A stretch of 64,000 bases of DNA from Desulforamulus reducens MI-1 (GCF_000016165.1 NC_009253.1:1-64000); one strand, 5' to 3'. Shown: positions 13,386-23,077, counted from the first letter of the stretch. Translations and numbers: made by a program. Notes: generated from the sequence alone by a model not told the origin.

Positions 13386-13820
13386 TCTCGAGGTTCGATA
13401 TTCGAGATTCGATGTTCGAAAGGAAAACTCACATGATAAAAGATTATCATGATCTTGAAGTGTACAAGAGGGGATATAAACTGGCTCTTCAAATACACAA
13501 AACAACAAAGGGTTTTCCGCAGCATGAGTTGTATGAGATAGGGAGCCAAATAAGACGTGCGGCCGTATCAATACCGCTTAATATAGCCGAAGGATACGGT
13601 AGAAAGAACTATGTAGATGATTTTAAGAGGTTCTTAATAAATGCACTTGGATCCTGTAATGAGGTTGCAGTTTTACTAGATATGATCAAAGACCTTGGAT
13701 ATATATCAGATCAGTATGAAGGTTTTAAAGAGGAATACGATCATCTAGGAAGGCAACTAAACAAACTGATACAAACTTGGAAATAATCGAATTTCGAAAT
13801 TCGAATATCGAACTTCGAGA
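13386..13820 (+). repeat. 23S intervening sequence B (helix 45), ORF-bearing
   Basis: The left arm 13386-13420 and right arm 13787-13820 are near-perfect inverted TTCGANN heptad arrays bounded by TCTCGA and TCGAGA. Between them, where the other inserts have the short GGGTC/GACCC core, lies a complete gene for an S23-type protein. The flanks CACCGAAGCTTTGG and GGTAGGGGAGCGTTCT identify helix 45. Confidence 0.9.
13433..13786 (+). CDS. S23-type four-helix-bundle protein encoded inside 23S rRNA
   Basis: A 117-residue protein of the 23S-intervening-sequence family first described from Leptospira and Coxiella. Family hallmarks are DLEVYKRGYKLALQIH near the start, GSQIRRAAVSIPLNIAEG in the middle and a C-terminal helical LLDMIKDLGYI segment. 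The fold is a four-helix bundle that forms pentamers; the biological role is not established. ATG 13433 has AAGGA at 13421-13425; an upstream in-frame ATG at 13412 lies inside the heptad arm and is unlikely. It is transcribed within pre-23S rRNA, so translation would have to occur from that transcript or the excised piece. It is more AT-rich than the surrounding rRNA. Confidence 0.93.
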   Translation: MIKDYHDLEVYKRGYKLALQIHKTTKGFPQHELYEIGSQIRRAAVSIPLNIAEGYGRKNYVDDFKRFLINALGSCNEVAVLLDMIKDLGYISDQYEGFKEEYDHLGRQLNKLIQTWK

Positions 13821-14282
13821 ATGGTAGGGGAGCGTTCTTACCACATTGAAGCAGTACCGAAAGGAGCTGTGGAGAGGTAAGAAGTGAGAATGCCGGTATG
13901 AGTAAGCGAAAAGGCAGGTGAGAATCCTGCCCGCCGAAAACCTAAGGATTTCTGGGGAAGGTTCGTCCGCCCAGAGTAAGTCGGGACCTAAGCCGAGGCC
14001 GCAAGGCGTAGGCGATGGACAATCGGTTGAAAATCCGATACCACCAAAAACCGTATGAGGATGGAGTGACGCAGGAGGGTAAGTTAAGCCAGCGGTTGGA
14101 AAAGCTGGTCCAAGCCCGTAGGGTGTAAGATAGGCAAATCCGTCTTACATAAAACCTGAGAGGTGACGGGGAGCGAAAACAAGTAGCGAAGTAACTGATC
14201 CCAAACTGCCAAGAAAAGCTTCTAACGAGGTTAGTTGGTGCCCGTACCGCAAACCGACACAGGTAGGTGGGGTGAGAATCCT

Positions 14283-14314
<32 letters not shown>

Positions 14315-14537
14315 CGGCAAAATGACCCCGTAACTTCGGGAGAAGGGGTGCCTCGGTATCGTGAAAATTGTACGATTGGAGCGAGAAAAGGCCGCAGAGA
14401 AAAGGTCCAAGCGACTGTTTACCAAAAACACAGGTCCCTGCTAAAGCGAAAGCTGACGTATAGGGGCTGACGCCTGCCCGGTGCTGGAAGGTTAAGGGGA
14501 AATGTTAAGGAAACTGAAGCATAGAACCGAAGCCCCA

Positions 14538-14622
<85 letters not shown>

Positions 14623-14873
14623 TTTGGACACTGTCTCAACGAGGGGCTCGGTGAAATTGTAATGACGGTGAAGATGCCGTCTACCTGCGACAGGACAGAA
14701 AGACCCCGTGGAGCTTTACTGTAGCTTGACATTGGGTTTTGGTATTTGATGTACAGGATAGGTGGGAGACTTAGAAGCTTGCACGCCAGTGTAGGTGGAG
14801 TCAGCGTTGGGATACCACCCTTTAGATATTGAAATTCTAACTAAATTCCATGAAGCTGGAATGAGGACAGTGT

Positions 14874-14906
<33 letters not shown>

Positions 14907-15063
14907 CAAAAGGTAACGGAGGCGCCCAAAGGTTCCCTCAGTGCGGAAGGAAATCGCACGTTAGAGTGTAAAGGCAAAAGGGAGCTTGACAGCGAGACCA
15001 ACAAGTCGAGCTGGTACGAAAGTAGGGCTTAGTGATCCGGCGGTTCTGAGTGGAAGGGCCGTC

Positions 15064-15116
<53 letters not shown>

Positions 15117-15117
15117 C

Positions 15118-15213
<96 letters not shown>

Positions 15214-15218
15214 TACGT

Positions 15219-15261
<43 letters not shown>

Positions 15262-15288
15262 TCGCAGGCGCAGGAAACTTGAGAAGAG

Positions 15289-15320
<32 letters not shown>

Positions 15321-15433
15321 GACCGCTGGTGTACCAGCTATCGTGCCAACGGTAGTGCTGGGTAACTAAGTCCGGAAGGGATAAGTGCTGAAAGCATCTA
15401 AGCACGAAGCCTCCTTCAAGATGAGGTTTCCCA

Positions 15434-15562
15434 CCTTCTCGAAGTTCGAGTTTCGACATTCGATGTTCGAATTTGGGTAAGAATTTTGGGTTGTTAAAAA
15501 TAAAGACCCAAAAGAAATACTTAGATCGAACTTCGAACCACGAATTTCGAACTTCGAGAAGG
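15434..15562 (+). repeat. 23S intervening sequence C (helix 98)
   Basis: TTCGANN arms at 15434-15472 and 15528-15562 can pair. The centre has GGGTT...GACCC and AAAAGAAATACTTAGATCGAA, a diverged copy of the core in the 16S insert and in insert A. It lies near the 3' end of 23S, at the helix 98 position. Confidence 0.85.
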
Positions 15563-15664
15563 GTAAGATCCCATGAAGACTACATGGTAGATAGGCCGGG
15601 AGTGTAAGAGCAGCAATGTTTTCAGCTGACCGGTACTAATAGATCGAGTTCTTGACCAAAAACA

Positions 15665-15700
15665 AGCCTTAGGCCATGTGCCATGAGCCGTGAGCTAAGG
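15665..15700 (+). repeat. Heptad repeat in the 23S-5S spacer
   Basis: 7-base-period array (AGGCCAT, GTGCCAT, GAGCCGT, GAGCTAA) of the same degenerate family as 11921-11947. Confidence 0.6.
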
Positions 15701-15770
15701 TTGAAAATATATGACGCAATACTAAATAGCTGTTCAGTTTTGAGAGAACATAAATTGTTTGCTCAAAGGA

Positions 15771-15820
15771 AAAGCCAAAAAGCTCATGGCCCAAGGCCCA
15801 CAGCCCATGGCTGACCTAAA
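15771..15820 (+). repeat. Heptad repeat before 5S
   Basis: Array GCTCATG, GCCCAAG, GCCCACA, GCCCATG, GCTGACC with strict 7-base steps, between the 23S processing stem and 5S. Confidence 0.6.
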
Positions 15821-15843
15821 AGTAATACCCAATAGCATAAAGT

Positions 15844-15961
15844 TTCTGGTGGCGATACCGGAGGGGGTACACCTGTTCCCATCCCGAACACAGCAGTTAA
15901 GCCCTCCAGGGCCGATGGTACTTGGAGCTCACGCTCCTGGGAGAGTAGGTCGTCGCCAGAG
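15844..15961 (+). rRNA. rrf: 5S ribosomal RNA
   Basis: About 118 bases with closing helix TCTGGTGGC/GTCGCCAGA and the conserved internal CCCATCCCGAACACAG and GCCGATGGTACT. It is the last gene of the rRNA operon. Confidence 0.96.
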
Positions 15962-15969
15962 TAATTTTT

Positions 15970-16006
15970 AACACCCACAGTCATAGGCTGTGGGTGTTGT
16001 TTTTTT
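15970..16006 (+). terminator. rRNA operon terminator
   Basis: Perfect 11-bp stem AACACCCACAG/CTGTGGGTGTT with a 7-base loop, then G and seven T. Confidence 0.95.
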
Positions 16007-16218
16007 ATAGCAGAAGCTAATTTTTATAATTAGATATAAACAATAAAAACTTTTTTATTTACCAAAATAATGTGTGTTATATTGGATAAAGAATGGGAAA
16101 AAATAGTTATATTATAAAACAGAAACTATAATGGATAATTATTATTCTTATTGCAGTGGAAAATTATATATAAAATTATATATAATCAAGAGATATAGTA
16201 AAAAAGAGGTGGGATATA

Positions 16219-17436
16219 ATGCAACATTTTTTAACTAATTATTATAAACTGTTAAGTTCATTAAGTCTGGCAATGGATTTTAGTACCAATGGATTAATGA
16301 GGCATCATCAGAGAGTGGCACTTATATCTTTACAGATAGGGAAACTTTACGGTCTTAATATTTATCAACAGGAAAAATTATTTACTGCAGCAATATTGCA
16401 CGATGCCGGTTCGAGTTCATGGAATGAAAAGGATTTGTTATTTGATTTTTTTACAACTGGAACCTTTAAACATTGTAAAAAAGGTTATGAACTATTTAAA
16501 AATCATTCGCTCTTTAAATCCATCGCCGATATAGTTTTATATCACCATGATCGTTGGGATGGACGTAACAACGCATCGGGACTTAAAAGAGAAGAAATAC
16601 CCATAGAAAGTCGGATCATCCATCTTTCAGATAGAATTGATGTACTAATACGTGAAGATATATACATTTTAGAGCAAAAAGAATATATTTGTCGTCAAAT
16701 AAATCAAGAGAAAAACAAAATTTTTGATCCACAGTTAGTAGAAGCCTTTAATGATATATCCAACAGAGAATGTTTCTGGCTTGACTTGCATTCGCCATTT
16801 CTTAACGAAATATTATCACACCATTGTCCTGTAATAACAAAAGAATTAGGTCTAGCAGAGGTTCTTTCAGTGGCAGATACCATGTCCAAGGTTATCGATT
16901 TTAAGAGTCCCTTTACAAGAAGGCATTCCAGTGGGGTAGCTAATGTTGCCAGTTTCTTAGCCCTGAAAGCAGGGTTTTCGGCTGAACAGTGTGACATAAT
17001 AAAGGTTGCAGGATTACTTCATGATCTAGGGAAATTAGGTATACCTGATAGTGTACTGGATAAACCAGGTAAACTTACCAAGAGTGAATTTAATATCATG
17101 AAAAGGCATACGTACTATACTTATCACATTTTAAAAATGATAGATAAATTTGATACCATCAATCATTATGCCTCTAGCCACCATGAAACCCTAAGTGGAA
17201 GGGGTTATCCCTTTAAATTAGACGGATCTGACTTAGAAAATGGTGCCAGAATAGTAGCAGTGGCGGATATCTTTTCTGCTCTTACAGAAATAAGGCCATA
17301 TAGACAGGCTATGGAAAAAGCAAAGGTAATTAACATATTATCAAATCAAGTAAAGGCCGGTGCCATTGATTCTGAGTTAACCTCACTTTTGCTGGCAAAT
17401 TATGAAGGTGCCCATATATTAAATGAGATAAGCTAA
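16219..17436 (+). CDS. Tandem HD / HD-GYP domain protein (putative c-di-GMP phosphodiesterase)
   Basis: A 405-residue soluble protein with two HD-type halves. The N-terminal half has HHQRVALISLQIG, ILHDAGSSSW and LYHHDRWDG. The C-terminal half is a fuller HD-GYP domain: RRHSSGVANVAS, GLLHDLGKLGIP near residue 265 and SSHHETLSGRGYPF near residue 320. HD-GYP proteins hydrolyse cyclic di-GMP using a di- or tri-iron centre; the N-terminal half may be regulatory or degenerate. The start is ATG 16219 behind AGAGGTGGG. It stands alone, between the rRNA terminator and an AT-rich gap. Activity on c-di-GMP is inferred from motifs only. Confidence 0.85.
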   Translation: MQHFLTNYYKLLSSLSLAMDFSTNGLMRHHQRVALISLQIGKLYGLNIYQQEKLFTAAILHDAGSSSWNEKDLLFDFFTTGTFKHCKKGYELFKNHSLFKSIADIVLYHHDRWDGRNNASGLKREEIPIESRIIHLSDRIDVLIREDIYILEQKEYICRQINQEKNKIFDPQLVEAFNDISNRECFWLDLHSPFLNEILSHHCPVITKELGLAEVLSVADTMSKVIDFKSPFTRRHSSGVANVASFLALKAGFSAEQCDIIKVAGLLHDLGKLGIPDSVLDKPGKLTKSEFNIMKRHTYYTYHILKMIDKFDTINHYASSHHETLSGRGYPFKLDGSDLENGARIVAVADIFSALTEIRPYRQAMEKAKVINILSNQVKAGAIDSELTSLLLANYEGAHILNEIS

Positions 17437-17806
17437 GAAAGTATACGATTACTCCTAATACTTTCAGGAGAGTTATGTTTTATAAATATGTTAAACGAAT
17501 AATAAGATGATAAGAAATAATTATAATAATAAAATACATCATTACAATAAGTAATTGATTGATAATATAATAGACGTTGATCAATACGTAAATAATAAAA
17601 ACTTTATGATTTTTGCATTATGTATATTGTATTAAATATTATATTTATTATTAGTAATTGTATATACATAAATATAAAATGACATGATAATATAGATTAG
17701 AGATATATTTTATTAAAATCATTGCATTAAAATATTGTTACATAGATAATAATCATTTAAAATAAATAGCGTAGTAATGCAAACAAACTTATTGGAGGGA
17801 AGTTTC
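17437..17806. other. AT-rich intergenic stretch
   Basis: About 370 bases, strongly AT-rich, between the HD gene and pdxS. I see many weak TATAAT-like words but no promoter I can single out, no clear terminator and no open reading frame with a ribosome binding site. Confidence 0.6.
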
Positions 17807-18691
17807 GTGGCTGAAAAAGGAACATGGACTGTTAAAAAAGGCCTTGCAGAAATGCTTAAGGGCGGAGTAATTATGGATGTTACCACTCCAGAACAAGCAA
17901 AAATTGCCGAAGAGGCTGGTGCTTGTGCTGTAATGGCTTTAGAAAGAGTACCTGCTGATATTAGGGCTGCTGGTGGAGTAGCTAGGATGGCAGACCCCAA
18001 TATTATATTACGCATTATGGATGCTGTAACCATTCCAGTTATGGCAAAGGCGAGAATTGGACATTTTGTTGAAGCTCAGATTTTAGAAGCTCTTGGTGCT
18101 GATTATATTGATGAGAGTGAAGTTTTAACTCCAGCAGATGAAGTGTTCCATATTGATAAACACCAATTTAAAGTACCCTATGTTTGTGGCGCGAGAAACC
18201 TTGGTGAAGCCCTACGTAGGATCGGTGAAGGTGCTGCTATGATTCGCACCAAGGGTGAGCCGGGTACTGGTAATGTTGTAGAAGCTGTACGTCATATGAG
18301 ACAAGTTATGAGCGAAATTCGGATGGTACATAACATGCCAAAGGATGAACTTATGACAGCAGCAAAAGAAATGGGAGCTCCCTATGATCTAGTATTACAA
18401 GTGCATGAATTAGGTAAATTACCGGTTGTTAATTTTGCAGCTGGTGGTATTGCAACTCCTGCAGATGCCGCCCTAATGATGCAATTGGGCTGTGATGGTA
18501 TCTTCGTAGGTTCCGGTATTTTTAAATCTAATGATCCGGTATCCAGAGCCAAAGCCATCGTAGCAGCAACCACCCATTATAATGATCCTAAGATACTAGC
18601 TGAAATATCTAAGGATTTGGGAGAAGCAATGCCTGGTATGGAAATCTCAAGTATTCCTACTGAACATCGTATGCAGGAAAGAGGATGGTAA
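17807..18691 (+). CDS. pdxS: Pyridoxal 5'-phosphate synthase, synthase subunit PdxS
   Basis: PdxS condenses ribose 5-phosphate (or ribulose 5-phosphate), glyceraldehyde 3-phosphate and ammonia into pyridoxal 5'-phosphate; ammonia comes from the PdxT glutaminase. The 294-residue protein begins with the family signature [21 protein letters not shown] and contains the conserved [18 protein letters not shown]-like [16 protein letters not shown] and the phosphate-binding [11 protein letters not shown] choose GTG 17807 with GGAGGG at 17793-17798 over the upstream ATG 17777, since it gives the family's normal N-terminus. pdxT follows eight bases later. Confidence 0.97.
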   Translation: MAEKGTWTVKKGLAEMLKGGVIMDVTTPEQAKIAEEAGACAVMALERVPADIRAAGGVARMADPNIILRIMDAVTIPVMAKARIGHFVEAQILEALGADYIDESEVLTPADEVFHIDKHQFKVPYVCGARNLGEALRRIGEGAAMIRTKGEPGTGNVVEAVRHMRQVMSEIRMVHNMPKDELMTAAKEMGAPYDLVLQVHELGKLPVVNFAAGGIATPADAALMMQLGCDGIFVGSGIFKSNDPVSRAKAIVAATTHYNDPKILAEISKDLGEAMPGMEISSIPTEHRMQERGW

Positions 18692-18698
18692 AAGGATA

Positions 18699-19265
18699 AT
18701 GGTCATAGGTGTTTTAGCCTTACAGGGTGCATTTATTGAACATCAAAAATCCTTAGCAGCCTGCGGAGTGGATAGTATACAGGTACGCAAACCCCATCAA
18801 CTGGAGGATATCCAAGGGCTTATTATCCCCGGCGGAGAAAGCACAACCATGGGAAAACTAATGAATCAATTTGAATTATTTGAACCCATTGTTGAAAAGG
18901 CTCACAATGGTTTACCCTTATTTGGTACTTGCGCTGGTATGATTATGTTAGCCAAGGATATTGCTGGATCCACTCAACCACGGTTGGGATTAATGGATAT
19001 AGAAGTAGAAAGAAATGCCTTTGGACGCCAGGTTGAAAGTTTTGAAACGGAATTAACTATTTCAGAACTAGGAGAAGCACCTGTTAGGGCGGTTTTCATT
19101 AGAGCCCCCTATATAAAAAGTGTTGCTGCAAATGTAAAAGTGCTTGCTAAATACAATGAAAAAATTGTATTGGCTCAGCAAGATCATTACTTGGTTGCCG
19201 CATTTCACCCGGAACTTACAAATGATGTAAGACTACATCAACATTTTTTAAAAATGATAAAGTAA
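18699..19265 (+). CDS. pdxT: Pyridoxal 5'-phosphate synthase, glutaminase subunit PdxT
   Basis: PdxT hydrolyses glutamine and channels ammonia to PdxS in a 12+12 complex. The 188-residue protein has the class I amidotransferase features: oxyanion segment PGGESTTMGKL, nucleophile Cys in LFGTCAGMI and the His-Glu pair in AAFHPEL. It directly follows pdxS and is ended by a terminator, so pdxST form a two-gene operon. The product PLP is the cofactor of the aminotransferase encoded 1 kb downstream. Confidence 0.97.
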   Translation: MVIGVLALQGAFIEHQKSLAACGVDSIQVRKPHQLEDIQGLIIPGGESTTMGKLMNQFELFEPIVEKAHNGLPLFGTCAGMIMLAKDIAGSTQPRLGLMDIEVERNAFGRQVESFETELTISELGEAPVRAVFIRAPYIKSVAANVKVLAKYNEKIVLAQQDHYLVAAFHPELTNDVRLHQHFLKMIK

Positions 19266-19294
19266 AAACAAGAGGCTTAGGTCTCTTGTTTTTT
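19266..19294 (+). terminator. Terminator after pdxT
   Basis: AAACAAGAG/CTCTTGTTT stem (19266-19274 with 19283-19291) and a T-run. Confidence 0.9.
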
Positions 19295-19496
19295 ATTCTA
19301 TCTAAATATTGGTTTACAATTAAATCGCTGGTAAATGCGGCCATTGTACATTCTTTAATAATCTGAATGGAAACGTGATAGGTTTGTACCAAGCAAATGG
19401 TAGTAAATAAAAGAGAAACTAATTATAACTAAATAAAGTAGTAAAAAATGAGATAATTACGTTACAAAATCATTTATTTAGCATAAATGGAATATA

Positions 19497-19526
19497 TTAA
19501 CATTTGGTATTTTATGGTAATATAAC
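19497..19526 (+). promoter_or_regulatory. Possible promoter of the small membrane protein gene
   Basis: TTAACA at 19497-19502 and TATAAC at 19521-19526, spacer 18, about 40 bases before the ATG. The rest of the 270-base gap after pdxT shows nothing I recognise. Confidence 0.35.
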
Positions 19527-19565
19527 AATAACGCTAACTTGGCGGCGTTCAGGAGGTGAACTGTT

Positions 19566-19859
19566 ATGAAGTTTGTCAACCTGAACAAACTGGGAAAGTG
19601 GGTAGTCACACTGGCGGTAATCTTCTCATTTATGTTTGGCACCCTGCTAGAAAACAAATTACAGGTTATGGCAAATTTACAAAATATTGTTGAAAACGTA
19701 AATGCAGTTGCATTGCCGGCAGGCAATAAAATTAAAGAAAGGTTTGATGCATACTACAAAGAAGCAGAGAAAACTTATGAAGCTCTAAAGATTGGTACAG
19801 CCATCAGTATGGCCATACTTCTAAGTTCGTTGCCCAAAACAACCAACCGGGGACCTTGA
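19566..19859 (+). CDS. Small membrane-anchored or secreted protein, unknown
   Basis: A 97-residue protein I do not recognise. AGGAGGTG at 19550-19557 is a strong ribosome binding site for ATG 19566, so the gene is probably real. Residues 12-28 (VVTLAVIFSFMFGTLLE) form a hydrophobic segment after a short basic start, fitting a signal anchor. The middle is charged and helical (KERFDAYYKEAEKTYEALK), then a second hydrophobic patch (GTAISMAILLSSL) and a short basic tail. It lies between pdxT and the serine T-box, without operon partners. Confidence 0.7.
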   Translation: MKFVNLNKLGKWVVTLAVIFSFMFGTLLENKLQVMANLQNIVENVNAVALPAGNKIKERFDAYYKEAEKTYEALKIGTAISMAILLSSLPKTTNRGP

Positions 19860-19907
19860 AGGGAGGATAGGATAGAATAAGGTTCCAAAAAAATATTATA
19901 TCCCTTA

Positions 19908-19936
19908 TTGACAAACAAAAGTCTCCTGTGTAAAAT
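19908..19936 (+). promoter_or_regulatory. Promoter of the T-box/serine operon
   Basis: Consensus TTGACA at 19908-19913 and TAAAAT at 19931-19936, spacer 17, immediately upstream of the T-box leader. Confidence 0.8.
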
Positions 19937-19954
19937 CATAACATAATAAAAAGC

Positions 19955-20241
19955 ACTTCAAACCCTGAGAAGGGGAAAAGTAATTTAAACCATGTCTTTC
20001 AGAGAGCCGGTGGTTGGTGTGAATCGGTAGAGGGTTTAAGTGAATTCCTCCCCAGAGGGGATCTGTCGAAACACGGTGAGATGCAACAGAAGTTTTGCTG
20101 TTTAGTAGATAGATACGGGAAGATACCCGTTATAACAAATGAGGGGGTCAGATTTATTCTGATCAACAAGGGTGGCAACGCGGGAGAACTACCTCTCGTC
20201 CCTAATGGACTGATCATCCGTTAGGGGCGGGAGGTTTTTTG
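19955..20241 (+). ncRNA. T-box leader (serine specificity) with terminator
   Basis: The diagnostic T-box AAGGGTGGCAACGCGGG is at 20168-20184, followed by a long terminator hairpin (20191-20235) and six T. Stem I is visible: TTTAAACC (19985-) pairs with GGTTTAA, and the specifier loop has AGTA on one side and GAATTCC on the other, giving TCC at 20046-20048 as the specifier codon, which is serine. Uncharged tRNA-Ser would stabilise the antiterminator and switch on the serine synthesis genes downstream. T-box identity is firm; the specifier position is my reading. Confidence 0.92.
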
Positions 20242-20291
20242 TATTTCCCCCCCGACGGGTAAGAAAAATTTTTTATCTGGAGGGATTAATA

Positions 20292-21449
20292 ATGATGAAG
20301 GACAAAAAGTATCTCTTGATTCCGGGGCCTACACAAGTTCCCCCCCGTGTGGTAGAAGCCATGTCAAGACCAATCATTGGTCACAGAAGTGCAGAGTTTC
20401 AAGGTGTTGTAGAAAGGGTTACTGGAAAACTAAAAAAAGTCTTTCAAACTGAGAACCATGTTTTTATACTTGGCAGCTCGGGTACCGGTGCCCTGGAAGC
20501 GGCAGTGGCAAATTTAGTAAACCCTGGCGATAAAGTATTGGCTTTGTCCTGTGGTAAATTTGGTGAACGCTTTAGGGATTTAGCAAAAATATACGGCGGT
20601 GAAGTTGATTTTGTAGACTTCGGCTGGGGTTATGACATAGACCTAAATATTGTAAAAAAGAAGTTAGAAGAGAACCCCGATATAAAAGTGGTGTTGGCTA
20701 CACAAAACGAAACCTCCACTGGTGTACAAAACGACATTGAAGGCTTGGGGAAATTGGTGGCACAATATGAGGCAGTACTTGCAGTGGATGCCGTAAGTGG
20801 TCTGGCTGCCATTGATCTTAAAACCGATGAGTGGCATGTAGATGTTGTGGTCAGTGGTTCTCAAAAGGCCTTTATGCTGCCGCCCGGCTTAGCATTTGTA
20901 AGTGTAAGTGATAAGGCCTGGAAAAAAATTGAACAAAATACCTCTCCTAAATACTACTTTGATTTATTAAAGGCTAAAAAATCCATTGCAAAATGGAACA
21001 CCGCCTATACAACTCCAGTAACCATGGTATATGGTTTGGAAGCAGCCCTGGACATGATTCTAGAAGAAGGTCTAGACAATGTCTTTGCACGTCATAAGCT
21101 ACTGGCTAAAGCTACACGGGCAGCTATCCAGGGTCTTGGATTGGAACTGCTGGCTCCAGAAGATTGTGCATCCATGGCTGTTACAGCGGTTCAAGCTCCA
21201 ATGGTGGTAGATGCTGACACCCTTCGTAAGGTACTTTTAAGGGATTACGGAGTGACCTTTGCAGGTGGTCAGGATATGATGAAGGGCAAGATTTTCCGCA
21301 TTGCACACATGGGCTTTGCTGATAAAATGGATGTTATCATTGCTATTTCTGCCCTTGAAATGGCTCTTGGTAAATGTGGTTATAAGGCTGAACTGGGTGC
21401 TGGTGTAAGAGAAGCTCAAATGGTATTTGTAGGAGGGGATCACGCATAA
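20292..21449 (+). CDS. Class V aminotransferase (phosphoserine/serine-pyruvate type)
   Basis: A 385-residue PLP enzyme of the alanine-glyoxylate/serine-pyruvate aminotransferase group. Family features are LIPGPTQVPPRV at the start, GSSGTGALEAA in the cofactor site, AVDAVSGLAA and the PLP-binding lysine in SGSQKAFMLPPG. Because it overlaps serA and sits under a serine T-box, the likely role is transamination in serine synthesis from 3-phosphohydroxypyruvate, replacing a classical SerC; this is inferred from context. GGAGGG at 20279-20284 serves ATG 20292 or 20295. The stop overlaps the serA ATG (TAATG). Confidence 0.88.
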   Translation: MMKDKKYLLIPGPTQVPPRVVEAMSRPIIGHRSAEFQGVVERVTGKLKKVFQTENHVFILGSSGTGALEAAVANLVNPGDKVLALSCGKFGERFRDLAKIYGGEVDFVDFGWGYDIDLNIVKKKLEENPDIKVVLATQNETSTGVQNDIEGLGKLVAQYEAVLAVDAVSGLAAIDLKTDEWHVDVVVSGSQKAFMLPPGLAFVSVSDKAWKKIEQNTSPKYYFDLLKAKKSIAKWNTAYTTPVTMVYGLEAALDMILEEGLDNVFARHKLLAKATRAAIQGLGLELLAPEDCASMAVTAVQAPMVVDADTLRKVLLRDYGVTFAGGQDMMKGKIFRIAHMGFADKMDVIIAISALEMALGKCGYKAELGAGVREAQMVFVGGDHA

Positions 21450-23029
21450 TGAAAGTATTAGTGATGGATGGAGTATCGGAACAGGGTTTAGCCCCGTTAC
21501 GTCAACATACAGATATTGAAGTTGTTATCGGTGAAAAAATGACAGAAGATCAACTGGTGGAAGTTATTGGTGAGTATGATGCAATGATTGTACGCAGTGC
21601 TACCAAAGTAACTCCCAGGGTAGTTGAAGCCGCCAAGAAATTAAAAGTAATAGGTCGTGCCGGCGTTGGTGTTGACAATATTGACCGTAATGCTGCTACC
21701 AACAAGGGAATTGTAGTGGTAAATGCTCCAGATGGTAACACCATTGCTGCTGCAGAACATACCATGGCCATGATGTTAGGTCTGGCTCGTAAGGTACCTG
21801 CAGCATGCGGTAAACTGAAAAACGGCATATGGGATAAAAAGGCCTTCTTAGGCGTTGAGTTAAGAGGTAAAACTCTTGGTGTTATTGGCCTTGGCCGTAT
21901 TGGAACAGCAGTTGCCAAAAGGGCTCAAGCCATGGAAATGAATATAGTGGCCTATGACCCTTACATTTCCGAAGATCATGCCCGTAAAATGGCTGTGGAA
22001 ATTGTAACCCTGCAGGAACTTTTTAAAAGAGCAGATTTCATTACGATTCATATGCCAAAGACCAAAGAAACTTACCATATGATTAATGAAGAAGCACTGG
22101 AACTCATGAAAGATGGAGTTCGCATCATAAACTGTGCCCGGGGCGGTATTGTGGATGAAGAAGCTTTATATAAATTTATGGAAGCCGGTAAAGTGGCTGG
22201 GGCAGCGTTGGATGTATTTGAGACTGAGCCCTGCACTGATAACCCATTGTTAAAACTGGATAACTTCATAGCCACCCCTCACCTGGGTGCTTCCACACAG
22301 GAAGCGCAAATCAACGTAGCCGTAGATGTGGCAGAGGAAATTGTGGCCGCACTGCGGGGAGATCTAGTGAAAAACGCAGTGAATATGCCATCTATGAGTC
22401 CCAAATTACTGGCTAAAATTCGTCCCTTCTTGGATTTAGCAGAAAAACTGGGTACCTTTCAGGCTCAAATGCTTGATGGTCGGATTGAAAAGGTTGAGGT
22501 TGTTTATAGTGGCGAGTTAGCAAAATATGATGTAAACCCCGTTACAACCATATTGCTGAAGGGTTTACTGGATCCAATCCTACAGGAGAATGTTAACTTT
22601 GTAAATGCTACTTTGGTGGCACGAAACCGCGGGATTTCGGTGGTTCAGACCACAAAGGAAAACGGTGAAGATTACCATAACTTAATTACTGTTTATATAT
22701 ATACTGATAAAGGAAGAAGAATGTTGTCCGGAACATTATTCCAGGGCAACGATCCGAGAATTGTAAACATTGATGGATTCCGTATTAACGCTGCCACCCA
22801 AGGGCATATGCTGGTGGTTCCTCATATTGATAAGCCTGGTATTGTTGGTAAAGTTGGCACGGTTGTAGGTGACATGGCCATCAATATCGCAGGCATGCAG
22901 GTAGGTCGCATTGAACTGGGCGGTAAGGCCATAATGGTGATGATGGTGGACAACACACTTCCAACCAATGCATTGGAACAATTGGCAACCATTGACGGAA
23001 TTTTAGAAGTAAAAATGGTAAGTTTATAG
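21449..23029 (+). CDS. serA: D-3-phosphoglycerate dehydrogenase
   Basis: SerA oxidises 3-phosphoglycerate to 3-phosphohydroxypyruvate with NAD, the first step of serine synthesis. The 526-residue long form has the NAD-binding GVIGLGRIGTAVAKRA, the catalytic region INCARGGIVDEEAL and the His in ATPHLGASTQEA. It is followed by the allosteric substrate-binding domain and a C-terminal ACT domain (residues about 450-526) that usually senses serine. Its start codon overlaps the aminotransferase stop, so expression is coupled and under T-box control. Confidence 0.96.
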   Translation: MKVLVMDGVSEQGLAPLRQHTDIEVVIGEKMTEDQLVEVIGEYDAMIVRSATKVTPRVVEAAKKLKVIGRAGVGVDNIDRNAATNKGIVVVNAPDGNTIAAAEHTMAMMLGLARKVPAACGKLKNGIWDKKAFLGVELRGKTLGVIGLGRIGTAVAKRAQAMEMNIVAYDPYISEDHARKMAVEIVTLQELFKRADFITIHMPKTKETYHMINEEALELMKDGVRIINCARGGIVDEEALYKFMEAGKVAGAALDVFETEPCTDNPLLKLDNFIATPHLGASTQEAQINVAVDVAEEIVAALRGDLVKNAVNMPSMSPKLLAKIRPFLDLAEKLGTFQAQMLDGRIEKVEVVYSGELAKYDVNPVTTILLKGLLDPILQENVNFVNATLVARNRGISVVQTTKENGEDYHNLITVYIYTDKGRRMLSGTLFQGNDPRIVNIDGFRINAATQGHMLVVPHIDKPGIVGKVGTVVGDMAINIAGMQVGRIELGGKAIMVMMVDNTLPTNALEQLATIDGILEVKMVSL

Positions 23030-23040
23030 TATGCAAAAAA

Positions 23041-23077
23041 GGTTAGTGGTTGGCAGTATATACTGCTAACCCTAACC
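23041..23077 (+). terminator. Hairpin after serA
   Basis: Outer stem GGTTAG/CTAACC and inner 10-bp stem GTTGGCAGTA/TACTGCTAAC; a modest T-rich stretch follows. Likely end of the serine operon. Confidence 0.65.
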
